A DNA stretch of 64,000 nucleotides, taken from the NCBI GenBank assembly GCA_007694005.1, contig RECN01000059.1, positions 1-64,000 on the forward strand, given 5' to 3'. This document shows positions 28,178 through 37,785 of this stretch, one piece after another. The DNA is from Spirochaetaceae bacterium (lineage in GTDB: Bacteria; Spirochaetota; Spirochaetia; DSM-27196; SKKC01). The stretch's first letter is position 1. Each line of letters opens with the position of its first letter. A model generated the notes under the pieces. The model was not told the DNA's origin. It did not search any database and saw only the letters and a program-made list of their open reading frames with translations. The position numbers and the translations under genes were made by a program.

Positions 28178-29524
28178 TTATGCCCGCGCGGCATAGCCGG
28201 AACTCACTGGAACCGCTTCATCACCAACGGCTTCCATAGAGAAGCGTTCTTCGATATGCGACCTGTCAATATGAAACCCTTCCAGCTTTCGCAACAGCGT
28301 TGTTACCCGGGCTGGCTCGATGTCAATCGGAACCCGTTGTCCGACCGTGAGATAACAGAGAGCCTTTCCGCGTGCATGCAGAACGCTCACAAGGCTGCCG
28401 ATTCGAGCGGTCTCATCAAGCTTTGTTGCAACGACCGATCGACAGCCGAACGGTTCGTACTGCTGTATGATCGCTTCCAGATCGCTGGGCTTGGTCGTTG
28501 CGCTGACAGCAAGGTGAACCACGGCGCCCTGGCCACAGGCATCGAGCTGCTCCTTCATTTCACCGATCTTTACATAGTCGCGCGGGGACTTTCCTATGGT
28601 ATCGACGAAAACAACGTCGACATCGCGGTACACTGCAATTTGTTTCTCTAGATCGGCATAATTTTCTGCCGCGTGAACCGGAATGCCCATGATCTCTCCA
28701 TAGGTTTCGATCTGTTGCCGCGCCCCTATGCGATAGTTGTCTATGGTAATCATGCGAACGTCTTTAGCCGGACGATCTGCCTGCTCAATACCCCACATCG
28801 CTGCCAGTTTTGCGATTGTAGTCGTCTTACCGACACCGGTTGGACCAACCAGAATGAATACGTGTCCATTGCCTTCCGGACGATAGCGGTCGATCTGTAT
28901 GCTCTCGCCGATCCAGTCAACCACGCGCCGCTCGATCGCTTCGGTCTCGGCGAGTTCTTCGAGAGCAAACTCCCGCTTCAGTCGATCGACAATCATTCGG
29001 ATGTACGGTGTCGTAAACTCGTTCAACTCCAGAAGATCGCGAATGCGCGCCACTGTCGGATGATCTCCTCCGACAGCCACCTCGTTTCGATCGTGCGACC
29101 TGGTCTCTATCGTCGACCTGAGGGTTTTTACTTCCTGAAGCAGGGTATCGAGCGTTGCCCGCGGTGCGCCTCCGCTGCCCTGCATGGCCCGAGAATCTCC
29201 GGCGTCGCGCCGATTATTATCCGACTGCATCATGTCTGCGGGTGCGGGTGATTCCGTCACTTCCTCGCCGCCACGTTTCTCTGCGACTGACCCGAGAAAG
29301 CGTTTCTTCTGTTCTTCGAACGAGTTGTCGGCCCGTTTCTGCGCAGCCTGAGAGATATAACCCGTGACTTCGACGCCTTCATGGGTGAAAAGCCCAAGAA
29401 AGCCACCCATACGTACCGACCGGTGGTGCATCACCTTCGCGTGCGGCCCATACTTCGCACGAACCTTCTCCATGGCTTCTGTATGTGTCCTGCCCTGTTC
29501 AACGAAATATTCCATTCCCCCCAT
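28178..29524 (-). CDS. flhF: Flagellar SRP-like GTPase FlhF
   Basis: [46 protein letters not shown]. Confidence 0.95.
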   Translation of the reverse strand: MGGMEYFVEQGRTHTEAMEKVRAKYGPHAKVMHHRSVRMGGFLGLFTHEGVEVTGYISQAAQKRADNSFEEQKKRFLGSVAEKRGGEEVTESPAPADMMQSDNNRRDAGDSRAMQGSGGAPRATLDTLLQEVKTLRSTIETRSHDRNEVAVGGDHPTVARIRDLLELNEFTTPYIRMIVDRLKREFALEELAETEAIERRVVDWIGESIQIDRYRPEGNGHVFILVGPTGVGKTTTIAKLAAMWGIEQADRPAKDVRMITIDNYRIGARQQIETYGEIMGIPVHAAENYADLEKQIAVYRDVDVVFVDTIGKSPRDYVKIGEMKEQLDACGQGAVVHLAVSATTKPSDLEAIIQQYEPFGCRSVVATKLDETARIGSLVSVLHARGKALCYLTVGQRVPIDIEPARVTTLLRKLEGFHIDRSHIEERFSMEAVGDEAVPVSSGYAARA

Positions 29525-29540
29525 CCTTTTTTCTCCTTGC

Positions 29541-31655
29541 CTATACCGGTGCCTGAGTTTCCACGGTCGCTTTCTGAACTGTAATTTCGCCGACGCTGTT
29601 TACGCGTATATCATCTGCCACCTCAGGCACACTCATTACCGCGACATCAGGTAGATCGCGGGCAATGCCCGACCGGACCAGCGGTCTCGCCTGTTCAGAA
29701 CAGAGAATCACCGGCGGCAGCCCCTGCTGTTGTACCTGTTGCATCGTGTTGCTCACGCTGTTTATCCATGCACGCTGAAGTTCGGGTTTGAGAGCCGGCA
29801 TGGCACCCGATGCGGTGTCTATGCGGCTGTCGACGATCGTCTTTTCGAGTGAGGGTTCAATCGTAACAACATTGAGTGCCCTGGTATCGTCTGCATGCTG
29901 AAGGCAGATCTGTCGTCCTATTGCCTGTCGGGCCTTTTCGGTCAGGAACCCGGTGTCTTTCGTGACTGAGGCGAAGTCTGCCACTGCTTCGAGGATCGCT
30001 ACCATATTGCGAATTGATACCTGTTCGCGAAGCAGCCCCTGCAGGACCTTCTGTATCTCTCCGAGACCGAGGTTGCTCTGAACATCCTCGACGACCGCCG
30101 GATAGTCCCGTTTGAGGGTATCGAGCATGTTCCGCACTTCCTGTCGACCAAGAATCTCGGATGCGTGACGTTTGAGAACCTCGGTCAGATGTGTTGCGAT
30201 TATGCTCGGAGAATCAACAACGGTGTAACCGGCGCGTTCCGCCTCTTCCCGGTAATCCTCGGTGATCCATCGTGCCGGAAGACCGAAAGCCGGATCGGTT
30301 GTCCGCTCACCCGGAAGCTCGTCACGCTCACCACCCGGGTTTATGCTCAGGTAGTGGTTCAGCCGCAGGGTCCCCCGACCGACTTCGGTTCCCCGTATTT
30401 TTATGCAGTACTCGCTCGGTTCGAGGCGCATGTTGTCGATGATCCGAATTCTCGGCACAACGAGCCCGAGATCGAGCGCAGCTTCACGCCGGATTCGAGT
30501 GACCCGTTCCAGGAGCTCCGCACCCTGATCACGATCGACCAGCGGAACCAGACCGTAGCCGAGTTCAAGTGAGATCGGATCGAGCGGAGCGACCTGTGTG
30601 GCTTCCGGTTCCTTCTGCGGCTGTTTCTCGGAGTTCTGTCGCTGTTGCTGTTCCGCCTCGGCCTTGATCTCTGCACCTCCGAGTCGGATACCAAGATAGA
30701 GGGATGCCCCCGCGAGAGGCAGTAGTACGTACCAGGGAAAGCCGGGAAGAAAGGCAGTACCGGTAAGAAACATTGCCGCGACGAAGTAGGCCTTCGAGTA
30801 CCGGGAAAACTGCTTGCCGACATCCTGACCGAAGGTTCCGTCGCTGATAGCACGGGTGACGATCAGGCCGGTTGCCGTTGACACGAGCAGGGCAGGAAAC
30901 TGGCTTACGAGCCCGTCACCGACGGTCAGACTCACATAGGTTTCCAGGGCGATATCGAAGGGCTCACCGAGCAGGGTCATTCCTATGACCATCCCGCCGG
31001 CAATGTTCAGTACGGTAATGAATATTCCCGCCTTGACGTTTCCGCTGACGAACTTCGCAGCACCGTCCATGGCCCCGTAGAAATCGACTTCTTTCTGCAG
31101 TTCCTCTTTCTTGAGTTTCGCCTCTGCGTCGCCGATCGCGCCGGCGCTGTACTCGGCGTCAATCGCCATCTGCTTGGCCGGAAGACCGTCGAGGGTAAAA
31201 CGCGCTGCAACTTCGGCGACTCGCGTTGCACCCTTTGTAATGACGACCACCTGCACCACAATTATGATCACGAAGATGATGATTCCGATGACGATACCTT
31301 CGAGTCCTCCTGTACCAACGACGAAGGTTCCGAACGCGCGTACGAGACGGCCTTCGAAGAGGCTGCCCTGGCTCAGGATCAGTCTGGTGGAACTGACGTT
31401 CAGTGCAAGCCCGAAGATCGTACTGACAAGAAGCAGCGCTGGAAATATCGAGAAATCCAGTGCCCGCTGCGTGTACAGCACGATCAGAACGACCAGCAGA
31501 CTCAGGACCAGATTCAAGGCCATGAAGGTATCAAGCAGGAAGGCCGGCAGCGGCACGATGAACATGACGACTGCCATGAGGACACCGAGTGCGACCAGCA
31601 TATCGCTTCTTTGCCGCAGGAAGGTATTTCCGAGAATAGTTCTCATGTCCGACAT
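29541..31655 (-). CDS. flhA: Flagellar export protein FlhA
   Basis: Multi-TM N-terminus, FVSGNVKAGIFITVLNIAGGMVIGM (FHIPEP signature region), cytoplasmic FlhAC. Confidence 0.97.
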   Translation of the reverse strand: MSDMRTILGNTFLRQRSDMLVALGVLMAVVMFIVPLPAFLLDTFMALNLVLSLLVVLIVLYTQRALDFSIFPALLLVSTIFGLALNVSSTRLILSQGSLFEGRLVRAFGTFVVGTGGLEGIVIGIIIFVIIIVVQVVVITKGATRVAEVAARFTLDGLPAKQMAIDAEYSAGAIGDAEAKLKKEELQKEVDFYGAMDGAAKFVSGNVKAGIFITVLNIAGGMVIGMTLLGEPFDIALETYVSLTVGDGLVSQFPALLVSTATGLIVTRAISDGTFGQDVGKQFSRYSKAYFVAAMFLTGTAFLPGFPWYVLLPLAGASLYLGIRLGGAEIKAEAEQQQRQNSEKQPQKEPEATQVAPLDPISLELGYGLVPLVDRDQGAELLERVTRIRREAALDLGLVVPRIRIIDNMRLEPSEYCIKIRGTEVGRGTLRLNHYLSINPGGERDELPGERTTDPAFGLPARWITEDYREEAERAGYTVVDSPSIIATHLTEVLKRHASEILGRQEVRNMLDTLKRDYPAVVEDVQSNLGLGEIQKVLQGLLREQVSIRNMVAILEAVADFASVTKDTGFLTEKARQAIGRQICLQHADDTRALNVVTIEPSLEKTIVDSRIDTASGAMPALKPELQRAWINSVSNTMQQVQQQGLPPVILCSEQARPLVRSGIARDLPDVAVMSVPEVADDIRVNSVGEITVQKATVETQAPV

Positions 31656-32872
31656 CAGTTTCCTCCCCACCACTTCTGGCGCTTCTGTGCACCGCTGAGA
31701 CTGTAAACGTACTTCAATACCTTCACGACCGCCTCGTAGTACTTCTCGGGTATAGAGTCACCAATTTCCACTTCGGCGTGCAGGGCTCGCGCCAGCGGTT
31801 TGTTCTCGACTATGGGCACATTGTTCTCGCGTGCCCGTTCCCTGATTTTCTGTGCAACGTGGTCCTGTCCTTTCGCCGTGACCGTCGGCGCGTCCATTCG
31901 GACCCGGTCGTACTCGAGTGCTACTGCGAAGTGTGTCGGGTTTGTGATAACCACGTCGGCGTCGGGTATACGCTGCATCATGTTACTACTCAGGACTTCC
32001 TGCATGCGTTGCCGGAGGCGGTTGCGAATCAGGGGGTCACCTTCGTAGTTCTTCCGCTCTTCCTTAACTTCTTCCTTGGTCATTTTGAGGCTTTCGATAT
32101 GCTGTCGACGCTGGAACACGTAATCAAAGAGCGAGAGTATCAGGAACAGCAGCGAGGTCTGCAGCAGCACTCGAAACGCGAGACGGGATATCACCACAAC
32201 GGCGCTGCCGATCGTTCCGTACAGGAGATTCACGAGCTGTCCCGTCATGGCCTGAATATTGAAAAACCCGATCGCAGCGATCATGATTACCTTGCCGATA
32301 CTCTTGGCAAGGTTGAACCCTGCTTCTTCACTGGCAAAGCTTTTCTTGGCCCATTTCCCGAAGTTCGGAGCAATGCGTTTCGGGTCCGGCATCAGAGGTT
32401 TTGTTGTAAACAGAAAGCCGACCTGAACGAGGTTGCCCGCCCACGCGGCGACGAAACTGACAGCAGCTACCGGTGCCGCAAGACGGATAAAATAGTGATA
32501 GAAGGCCATGCCGAGCACGTGATCGGTTGCGGCGTTTACTTCGCCAATCTGACGCAGAAAGTACATCATCATTTCCTGCATGCCATTCCAGAGCCAACCC
32601 GACAAAACAAAGATGGTCAGAACGCCGATAAGAAGGATGAGCGCTGAGGTCGCATCCTGACTCTTGGCTACTTTTCCCTCTTCCTCCCGTGACTTTCGTA
32701 GTTTCTGTTCGGTCGGATCTTCGGTTCTGCCTTCATCTTCCGCGGCGAACCACTGCAGATGCATGCGCTCAGCGGCACGAAGCAGACTATCGTTCAACAA
32801 CTCTCCGTTTTGTGCATGCGTGCGTGTAGCGCCGTGAATGACGGCAGTGAAGACGCGCAGGGACTCCGTCAT
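31655..32872 (-). CDS. flhB: Flagellar export switch protein FlhB
   Basis: EGRTEDPTEQKLRKSREEG-type start, autocleavage motif VVITNPTHFAVALEYD. Confidence 0.96.
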   Translation of the reverse strand: MTESLRVFTAVIHGATRTHAQNGELLNDSLLRAAERMHLQWFAAEDEGRTEDPTEQKLRKSREEEGKVAKSQDATSALILLIGVLTIFVLSGWLWNGMQEMMMYFLRQIGEVNAATDHVLGMAFYHYFIRLAAPVAAVSFVAAWAGNLVQVGFLFTTKPLMPDPKRIAPNFGKWAKKSFASEEAGFNLAKSIGKVIMIAAIGFFNIQAMTGQLVNLLYGTIGSAVVVISRLAFRVLLQTSLLFLILSLFDYVFQRRQHIESLKMTKEEVKEERKNYEGDPLIRNRLRQRMQEVLSSNMMQRIPDADVVITNPTHFAVALEYDRVRMDAPTVTAKGQDHVAQKIRERARENNVPIVENKPLARALHAEVEIGDSIPEKYYEAVVKVLKYVYSLSGAQKRQKWWGGN

Positions 32873-33663
32873 GACCTTGCCCCCGCGTACACGGTAAAGA
32901 GTCGCATAAGCGATTCCCAACCGTTTTCTATGACCGCGTCGAAGGTTGCGATCAGGAGCGGCAACGAAAGAAAAATCAGAATAAACGCCGTGAGTATGGA
33001 AACGGGAAAACCAAGCATGAGCAGGTTCATCTGAGGAGCCGCTTTCGCCATGAGTCCAAGACTTATGTTGACGACAATCAGAGTCCCGAGTACCGGAAGC
33101 GAAATGATCAACGCCGCCTGAAACATCCCGGCGAGTGAACTCATCATGAGCGATGCCAGGGCCTCGGTTTGAGTCAGAACGTCGACGGCACGCACCGCTT
33201 CAAAGGAGCGAAGAACCCCTATGAAGAAGAGCCTGTTGAAACTGTTCGTCGCAATAAACACAAACAGGGCGACGAGATTGAAGTACTGTCCAAGCAGGGG
33301 TATTTCGACCTGGCTCAGGGGATCAAATACCTGCGAAGCACCAAATCCCATCTGCAGAGAAAAGAACTGTCCGGAGGTCTGGAATGCCGCAAAGACAAGC
33401 GTCATGAACAGCCCGATTATGAGACCGATCAGGCCTTCCCCCACAAGAAGCGCGACGTATCCGAGTCCTGTATCGGGAATCGGATACATCCCTGCTGCAA
33501 CCCACGGGAACACGACGTACGCCGTCATGAACGCGAGTCCGATTTTCGCGATTGACGGGATGCCCTGACTGCTGATGAGCGGAGCGGTAAACGTAATGAG
33601 CACGATGCGCGAAAACAGGAGAAAAAATACCTGACTGTTTGCCGCCAGTTCAAACAGGTTCAT
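32869..33663 (-). CDS. fliR: Flagellar export protein FliR
   Basis: Multi-TM FliR-family sequence between fliQ and flhB. Confidence 0.94.
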   Translation of the reverse strand: MNLFELAANSQVFFLLFSRIVLITFTAPLISSQGIPSIAKIGLAFMTAYVVFPWVAAGMYPIPDTGLGYVALLVGEGLIGLIIGLFMTLVFAAFQTSGQFFSLQMGFGASQVFDPLSQVEIPLLGQYFNLVALFVFIATNSFNRLFFIGVLRSFEAVRAVDVLTQTEALASLMMSSLAGMFQAALIISLPVLGTLIVVNISLGLMAKAAPQMNLLMLGFPVSILTAFILIFLSLPLLIATFDAVIENGWESLMRLFTVYAGARS

Positions 33664-33673
33664 GGTCAGTCAG

Positions 33674-33946
33674 TCACCTCACAAGCCCCGGAATCTGAGC
33701 GAAGATATTCTCGGTGAAAACCACCAGAACACCGAACATCCAGGGGCCGAAGAAGAGCAGCGCGAGCATGATCGCGACGATCTTCGGGACGAAAGTCAGC
33801 GTCTGCTCCTGTATACTGGTTGTGGCCTGCAGAATCGAAACGATGAGTCCTACGAGCATTCCGATCAGCAACACAGGTGCAGCGAGAATCAGTATCTGAA
33901 GCACCGAACTGCGAAGCAGCTGTACAACGTGTCCTAAGGTCATCAT
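33674..33946 (-). CDS. fliQ: Flagellar export protein FliQ
   Basis: Two-TM 90-aa protein LVGLIVSILQATTSIQEQTLTFVPKIVAI. Confidence 0.95.
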   Translation of the reverse strand: MMTLGHVVQLLRSSVLQILILAAPVLLIGMLVGLIVSILQATTSIQEQTLTFVPKIVAIMLALLFFGPWMFGVLVVFTENIFAQIPGLVR

Positions 33947-33959
33947 TGTTCATTACTCC

Positions 33960-34742
33960 TCATAAAAAACTCGCAACGAGTTGCTGTGTCAGCAGCGTCC
34001 AGCCGTCTATAAGCACGAACAGGATCAGCTTGAACGGCATCGAGATCATGATCGGAGGCAACATGATCATACCCATGGACATGAGCGTGGAAGCCACCAC
34101 CATGTCGATTACAATGAAAGGAATAAAGAGAAGAATACCGATCTGAAACGCGACGGTCATCTCGTGTAGAATGAAGGCGGGTATGAGTACATATGTCGGA
34201 ACTTCGGAGAGGTTTGAAGGACGCGGCAAGCCCGCCATCCGCATAAACAGTCGTATGTTGTCCGGATTCCGGTGCATCTGCCTGTACATGAAGTGCCGCA
34301 TTGGTCCCTCGAAGTTCTCAAATGCCTCTTCGAGACCGATTTCCCCCTCTGAAAGGGGGACAAACGCTTCCTCGTAGACCTGCGAAAGGGTGGGAAACAT
34401 GATGAACAGCGTCATAAAGAGCGCAACCCCCATGAGAACCTGACTCGGAGGGACCTGCTGAAGACTGAGAGCCCGCTTCACGAAGTCGAGCACTATGGCG
34501 ATACGAAGGAAGCTGGTCAGCAGAATGATGATCGAAGGTGCGAGACTGAGAACCGCAAGTATGAGCAGAATCTGCAGACTAAGTCCTACCTCCTGATCCG
34601 TTTCGGCGTCGCGTACCGAGAGATCAATGAAGGGGATGCCTAAGGCCTGTTCGCCCGGGGCGGTCTGCGCCGTTACGCGTGACACCGGAGCAAGCACCAT
34701 TACGAGCAGCAGAAGGGCTATGACAAGTCGTGGACGTCGCAT
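33960..34742 (-). CDS. fliP: Flagellar export protein FliP
   Basis: LSLAPSIIILLTSFLRIAIVLDFVKRALSLQQVPPSQVLMGVALFMTLFIM; MILPPIMISMPFKLILFVLIDGW. Confidence 0.96.
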   Translation of the reverse strand: MRRPRLVIALLLLVMVLAPVSRVTAQTAPGEQALGIPFIDLSVRDAETDQEVGLSLQILLILAVLSLAPSIIILLTSFLRIAIVLDFVKRALSLQQVPPSQVLMGVALFMTLFIMFPTLSQVYEEAFVPLSEGEIGLEEAFENFEGPMRHFMYRQMHRNPDNIRLFMRMAGLPRPSNLSEVPTYVLIPAFILHEMTVAFQIGILLFIPFIVIDMVVASTLMSMGMIMLPPIMISMPFKLILFVLIDGWTLLTQQLVASFL

Positions 34743-34750
34743 ACCGACAC

Positions 34751-35434
34751 CTACAGTTGCCGCAGCCGTTCGCGCTGCTCGGAGTAAAAGCCGCCCGCAG
34801 CGGTCACAACATCTTCATCCGGCCGGTTCACCGGAACCTTACGGTTCACGGCGTTTCTTCCTGTGCGTACAGAATCCGGCGCAACCCTGCCCCGACTCAG
34901 CATGTCACCCAGGATGTCCCCGAAGCGCCGATGTCCCGAGCCGGAGGCAGATCGTTTACGCGCACTTGCCTCAAGAAGAAGTTCGTCGACAGTCTCGGAG
35001 TTGGTAACCTCGGATATCAGGTTTACGGAGTTCTCCGAGGAGCCAACAAGCAGCACCTGCCCGCCGATTTCAACAAGATGCAGGCTGCGCCCTGCAGAAA
35101 GCTGTGTTGTGCCGAGCACCTGCAGCATCTCGCTGCGTGGGTGATTCCGATTCGACGCGCGACGCAACACGAAAAACAGCGCGTAGATGATACAGATAAC
35201 GAAGCCAAGGACGAGCAGCATGCGAATAAAATCCGCAGCTCCAAAGCTGGTGATATCTCCAGCGGGCTCGTCGGCTACAACATCTGCGTCGTCAAAGGTA
35301 AGAGTTGTTTCGTCTATGCGGTTTGTCGGGGCGGTATCTTCCGCCGGTGGTAATTGCGGTTCACTCTCCTGCGCCGACCCGAAGCCCGCACAGAATACCG
35401 CAAACACCACAATGAGCATTGTGGTTCGTTTCAA
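34751..35434 (-). CDS. fliO: Flagellar protein FliO/FliZ
   Basis: Signal-like N-terminus, TM and short basic cytoplasmic domain with LQVLGTTQLSAGRSLHLVEIGGQVLLVGSSE. Confidence 0.85.
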   Translation of the reverse strand: MKRTTMLIVVFAVFCAGFGSAQESEPQLPPAEDTAPTNRIDETTLTFDDADVVADEPAGDITSFGAADFIRMLLVLGFVICIIYALFFVLRRASNRNHPRSEMLQVLGTTQLSAGRSLHLVEIGGQVLLVGSSENSVNLISEVTNSETVDELLLEASARKRSASGSGHRRFGDILGDMLSRGRVAPDSVRTGRNAVNRKVPVNRPDEDVVTAAGGFYSEQRERLRQL

Positions 35435-35518
35435 CGTTCCCCTCCCGTCACGTTGTTCAATATGTAAAACGGCTATCGAAAGAACGGGTCTGCAGTCCCT
35501 TTCTCCCAGCCACTTTCA

Positions 35519-35541
35519 CAGATTCGCACTCAGTGCGTCTG
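35519..35541 (-). other. Potential hairpin at predicted 5' end of the fliO-distal transcript
   Basis: Minus strand CAGA-CGCAC-TGA-GTGCG-AA-TCTG (9-bp stem with 2-nt bulge). Confidence 0.5.
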
Positions 35542-35548
35542 CGTGTCC

Positions 35549-35578
35549 AGTATACCTCCTTAAAAAATTCTATGTCAT
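35549..35578 (-). promoter_or_regulatory. Candidate sigma-70 promoter upstream of fliO
   Basis: Minus strand ATGACA-N18-TATACT at the start of a 135-bp gap inside the flagellar run. Confidence 0.45.
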
Positions 35579-36700
35579 GTTATTGACCCGTTCCATTGGA
35601 GAAACGATTTCTGTAACACGGACACCAAAGTTCTCGTCTATAACAACAACTTCGCCTTTCGCAATCAGCTTGTGGTTCACGAGGATATCGACCGGTTCAC
35701 CGGCCAGTTTATCCAGCTCAATAATGGTCCCTTCGCCCATGCCAAGGATCTCTTTTATGAGCTTTCGAGTTCGACCGAGTTCGACGGTCATCTCCATGTA
35801 GACGTCCATGAGCAGACTGATGTTCCCCTGCTCACCGCCTGATGATCCGGCCTGAAGGTTGGGGAACTGCACGCTCTGCACGCTTGGACCACCACCCTGG
35901 CCGCCCCCGAACATACCCGCCATCGAGTCCTGCATTCCGCCCATGGCTCCTCCGCCGAAACCACCACCCTGTGGTTCCGCTGTCTGCGCACCGAAGCCTG
36001 TCGAGGCCTGTGGTTGCGCCTGTTGTGGTGACGGGTTCGATTTCGGCGCAGCCTGCGGGGCCGCCGGAGCTTCGATTGCATCCACGATGTTCTTGTCGAA
36101 GACTTCGTAAACAGTGCTTTCCACGTCGTCGATGGTGACGGGATACTCAACGACAACAAAGTCGCCCGAAGGGAGATCAAAATCATCTTTCCCGAGCAGC
36201 TGCCCTTCCGGCGATCCGGTCATGGCGGTAACACCCGCCTTGTCGCCTATGGCAGTCGCCACCGGACCGTGGATCTGACTGAACGCCTCCTGAAGAGCGT
36301 TCAGGGCTGCATCGTCCAGTTCCACACCGTCCTGACCCATCATTGGTCCAGCGATCGCGAGTGCGGTAGAAGACGACATGAAGAACGCATGGTCGCCGCT
36401 TACGCCGTCAGTATAGGGCATGAGAATCTGAACCATTTCGTCGTCCAGTTCACCGTACAGGGCGTCGCGTCGCACCGAACGGACAGAAGGACGGTCCATG
36501 GATACCGTCGTATTCACCAGCATCGAAAAGTTCGACCCTTGAGAATCAACGGTACCGCCTATAACCTCGGTAAAGGCCCTGATTTGTGAATCCGTAATAC
36601 CGTCGCTTGGACCGGACTGTGGCTCTTCTTCGAAGTCCATGCCGCCGGAACCTTGCAACAATGCATCTATTTCGTCTTGAGACAGGCTTCCGTCGCTCAT
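35570..36700 (-). CDS. fliY: Flagellar switch protein FliY (CheC-like + FliN domain)
   Basis: N-terminal LSQDEIDALL; Gly/Pro/Gln linker; C-terminal FliN VYMEMTVELGRTRKLIKEILGMGEGTIIELDKLAGEPVDILVN. Confidence 0.93.
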   Translation of the reverse strand: MSDGSLSQDEIDALLQGSGGMDFEEEPQSGPSDGITDSQIRAFTEVIGGTVDSQGSNFSMLVNTTVSMDRPSVRSVRRDALYGELDDEMVQILMPYTDGVSGDHAFFMSSSTALAIAGPMMGQDGVELDDAALNALQEAFSQIHGPVATAIGDKAGVTAMTGSPEGQLLGKDDFDLPSGDFVVVEYPVTIDDVESTVYEVFDKNIVDAIEAPAAPQAAPKSNPSPQQAQPQASTGFGAQTAEPQGGGFGGGAMGGMQDSMAGMFGGGQGGGPSVQSVQFPNLQAGSSGGEQGNISLLMDVYMEMTVELGRTRKLIKEILGMGEGTIIELDKLAGEPVDILVNHKLIAKGEVVVIDENFGVRVTEIVSPMERVNNMT

Positions 36701-36703
36701 GTC

Positions 36704-37729
36704 CTACTCCTCTCCTTCGATCGCGAGTTCTTCGAACTCTTCCTGCGCAATATCTTCAAGCTGCTCAATAATCTGAACTGCGAGCTTGTTTCTGACCTGC
36801 CCCGGCTTGCAGCGGAACTTCGGTCGATTCCCGATATTCAGATTCATGGGATCCCCTATGTGCACATCCGGCAGGCGGATGACGTCGCCCGCTCGAAGAC
36901 TGAGAACGTCGCGCACCGTAAGATCCATTTTCCCTACCTCGGCAACAATATCAACCGCAATGGTCGAAAGACGTTCCCTGAGTATGTTCAGATTCTCCGT
37001 GGTCGTGCCACGCCGCACCGAACTGTACCAGTACTGGGCACTCAATTTGGAAATAATGGGTTCTATCGTCAGATAGGGAATGCAGAAGTTCATCATTCCC
37101 TCAACTTCGCCAACCTTCGTTTCCAGCGTCACGAGCACGACCATTTCAGTAGGTGGGACGATTTGAGCAAACTGCGGGTTGGTCTCGATGTTTCCCAGTC
37201 GCGGTCTGAGGTCTATAACCTGACTCCATGCCTCGCGGACATTACCGAGAATGCGGACAATGATGCCTTCCATGACCGAGTTCTCGATATCGGTCAGATC
37301 ACGGGTTACCTTTGCACCTTCGCCCTGCCCGCCAAAGAGTCGGTCGATGATGGAGAACGTAATAGCCGGATCAATCTCGAGTATGCTGTTCCCCTTCAAG
37401 GGGTCCATATTGATGATTGCGAGCGTCGTCGGGTTGGGAATACTCCGTATGAACTCTTCGTAGGTCAGCTGATCGACACTTGCAACATGCACCTGTACCA
37501 GGCTTCGAAGCTGAGCGCTCAGCGACGTCGTTGTCAGACGAGCGAAAGTTTCGTGCATGATGCTGACGGTCCGGATCTGTTCCTTGGAGAACTTGTCCGG
37601 ACGTTTAAAGTCATATATTTTTATTTTGCGTTGATCGGCAGGCTGCTGGACTTCTTCGGTTTCGATATCTCCGGAAGAAATTGCGGTCAAAAGCTGATCA
37701 ATTTCATCCTGAGACAGGACTTCCGTCAT
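36704..37729 (-). CDS. fliM: Flagellar switch protein FliM
   Basis: N-terminal LSQDEIDQLL CheY-binding-type motif; FliM core and C-terminal SpoA-type domain. Confidence 0.96.
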   Translation of the reverse strand: MTEVLSQDEIDQLLTAISSGDIETEEVQQPADQRKIKIYDFKRPDKFSKEQIRTVSIMHETFARLTTTSLSAQLRSLVQVHVASVDQLTYEEFIRSIPNPTTLAIINMDPLKGNSILEIDPAITFSIIDRLFGGQGEGAKVTRDLTDIENSVMEGIIVRILGNVREAWSQVIDLRPRLGNIETNPQFAQIVPPTEMVVLVTLETKVGEVEGMMNFCIPYLTIEPIISKLSAQYWYSSVRRGTTTENLNILRERLSTIAVDIVAEVGKMDLTVRDVLSLRAGDVIRLPDVHIGDPMNLNIGNRPKFRCKPGQVRNKLAVQIIEQLEDIAQEEFEELAIEGEE

Positions 37730-37749
37730 GTTCCCACTCCCCGCCGATA

Positions 37750-37778
37750 ACTATACCGGGTTTTTCTCAACGAATCAA
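37750..37778 (-). promoter_or_regulatory. Candidate sigma-70 promoter upstream of fliM
   Basis: Minus strand TTGATT-N17-TATAGT in the 56-bp fliL-fliM gap. Confidence 0.5.
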
Positions 37779-37784
37779 TTCGTT
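37769..37784. promoter_or_regulatory. Perfect dyad AACGAAT-N2-ATTCGTT overlapping the -35 of the fliM promoter
   Basis: Both arms match over 7 bp with a 2-nt centre. Confidence 0.5.
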
Positions 37785-37785
37785 C

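Noticed and set aside
27359-28651. 430-aa plus-strand ORF across flhG/flhF
   Set aside because: Spans two convincing minus-strand genes; shadow ORF.
36653-37750. 365-aa plus-strand ORF opposite fliM
   Set aside because: Antisense to fliM with no family resemblance.
37743-37750. Exact sigma-28 -10 GCCGATAA on the plus strand in the fliL-fliM gap
   Set aside because: No TAAA 14-16 bp upstream and it points antisense into fliL; likely chance.
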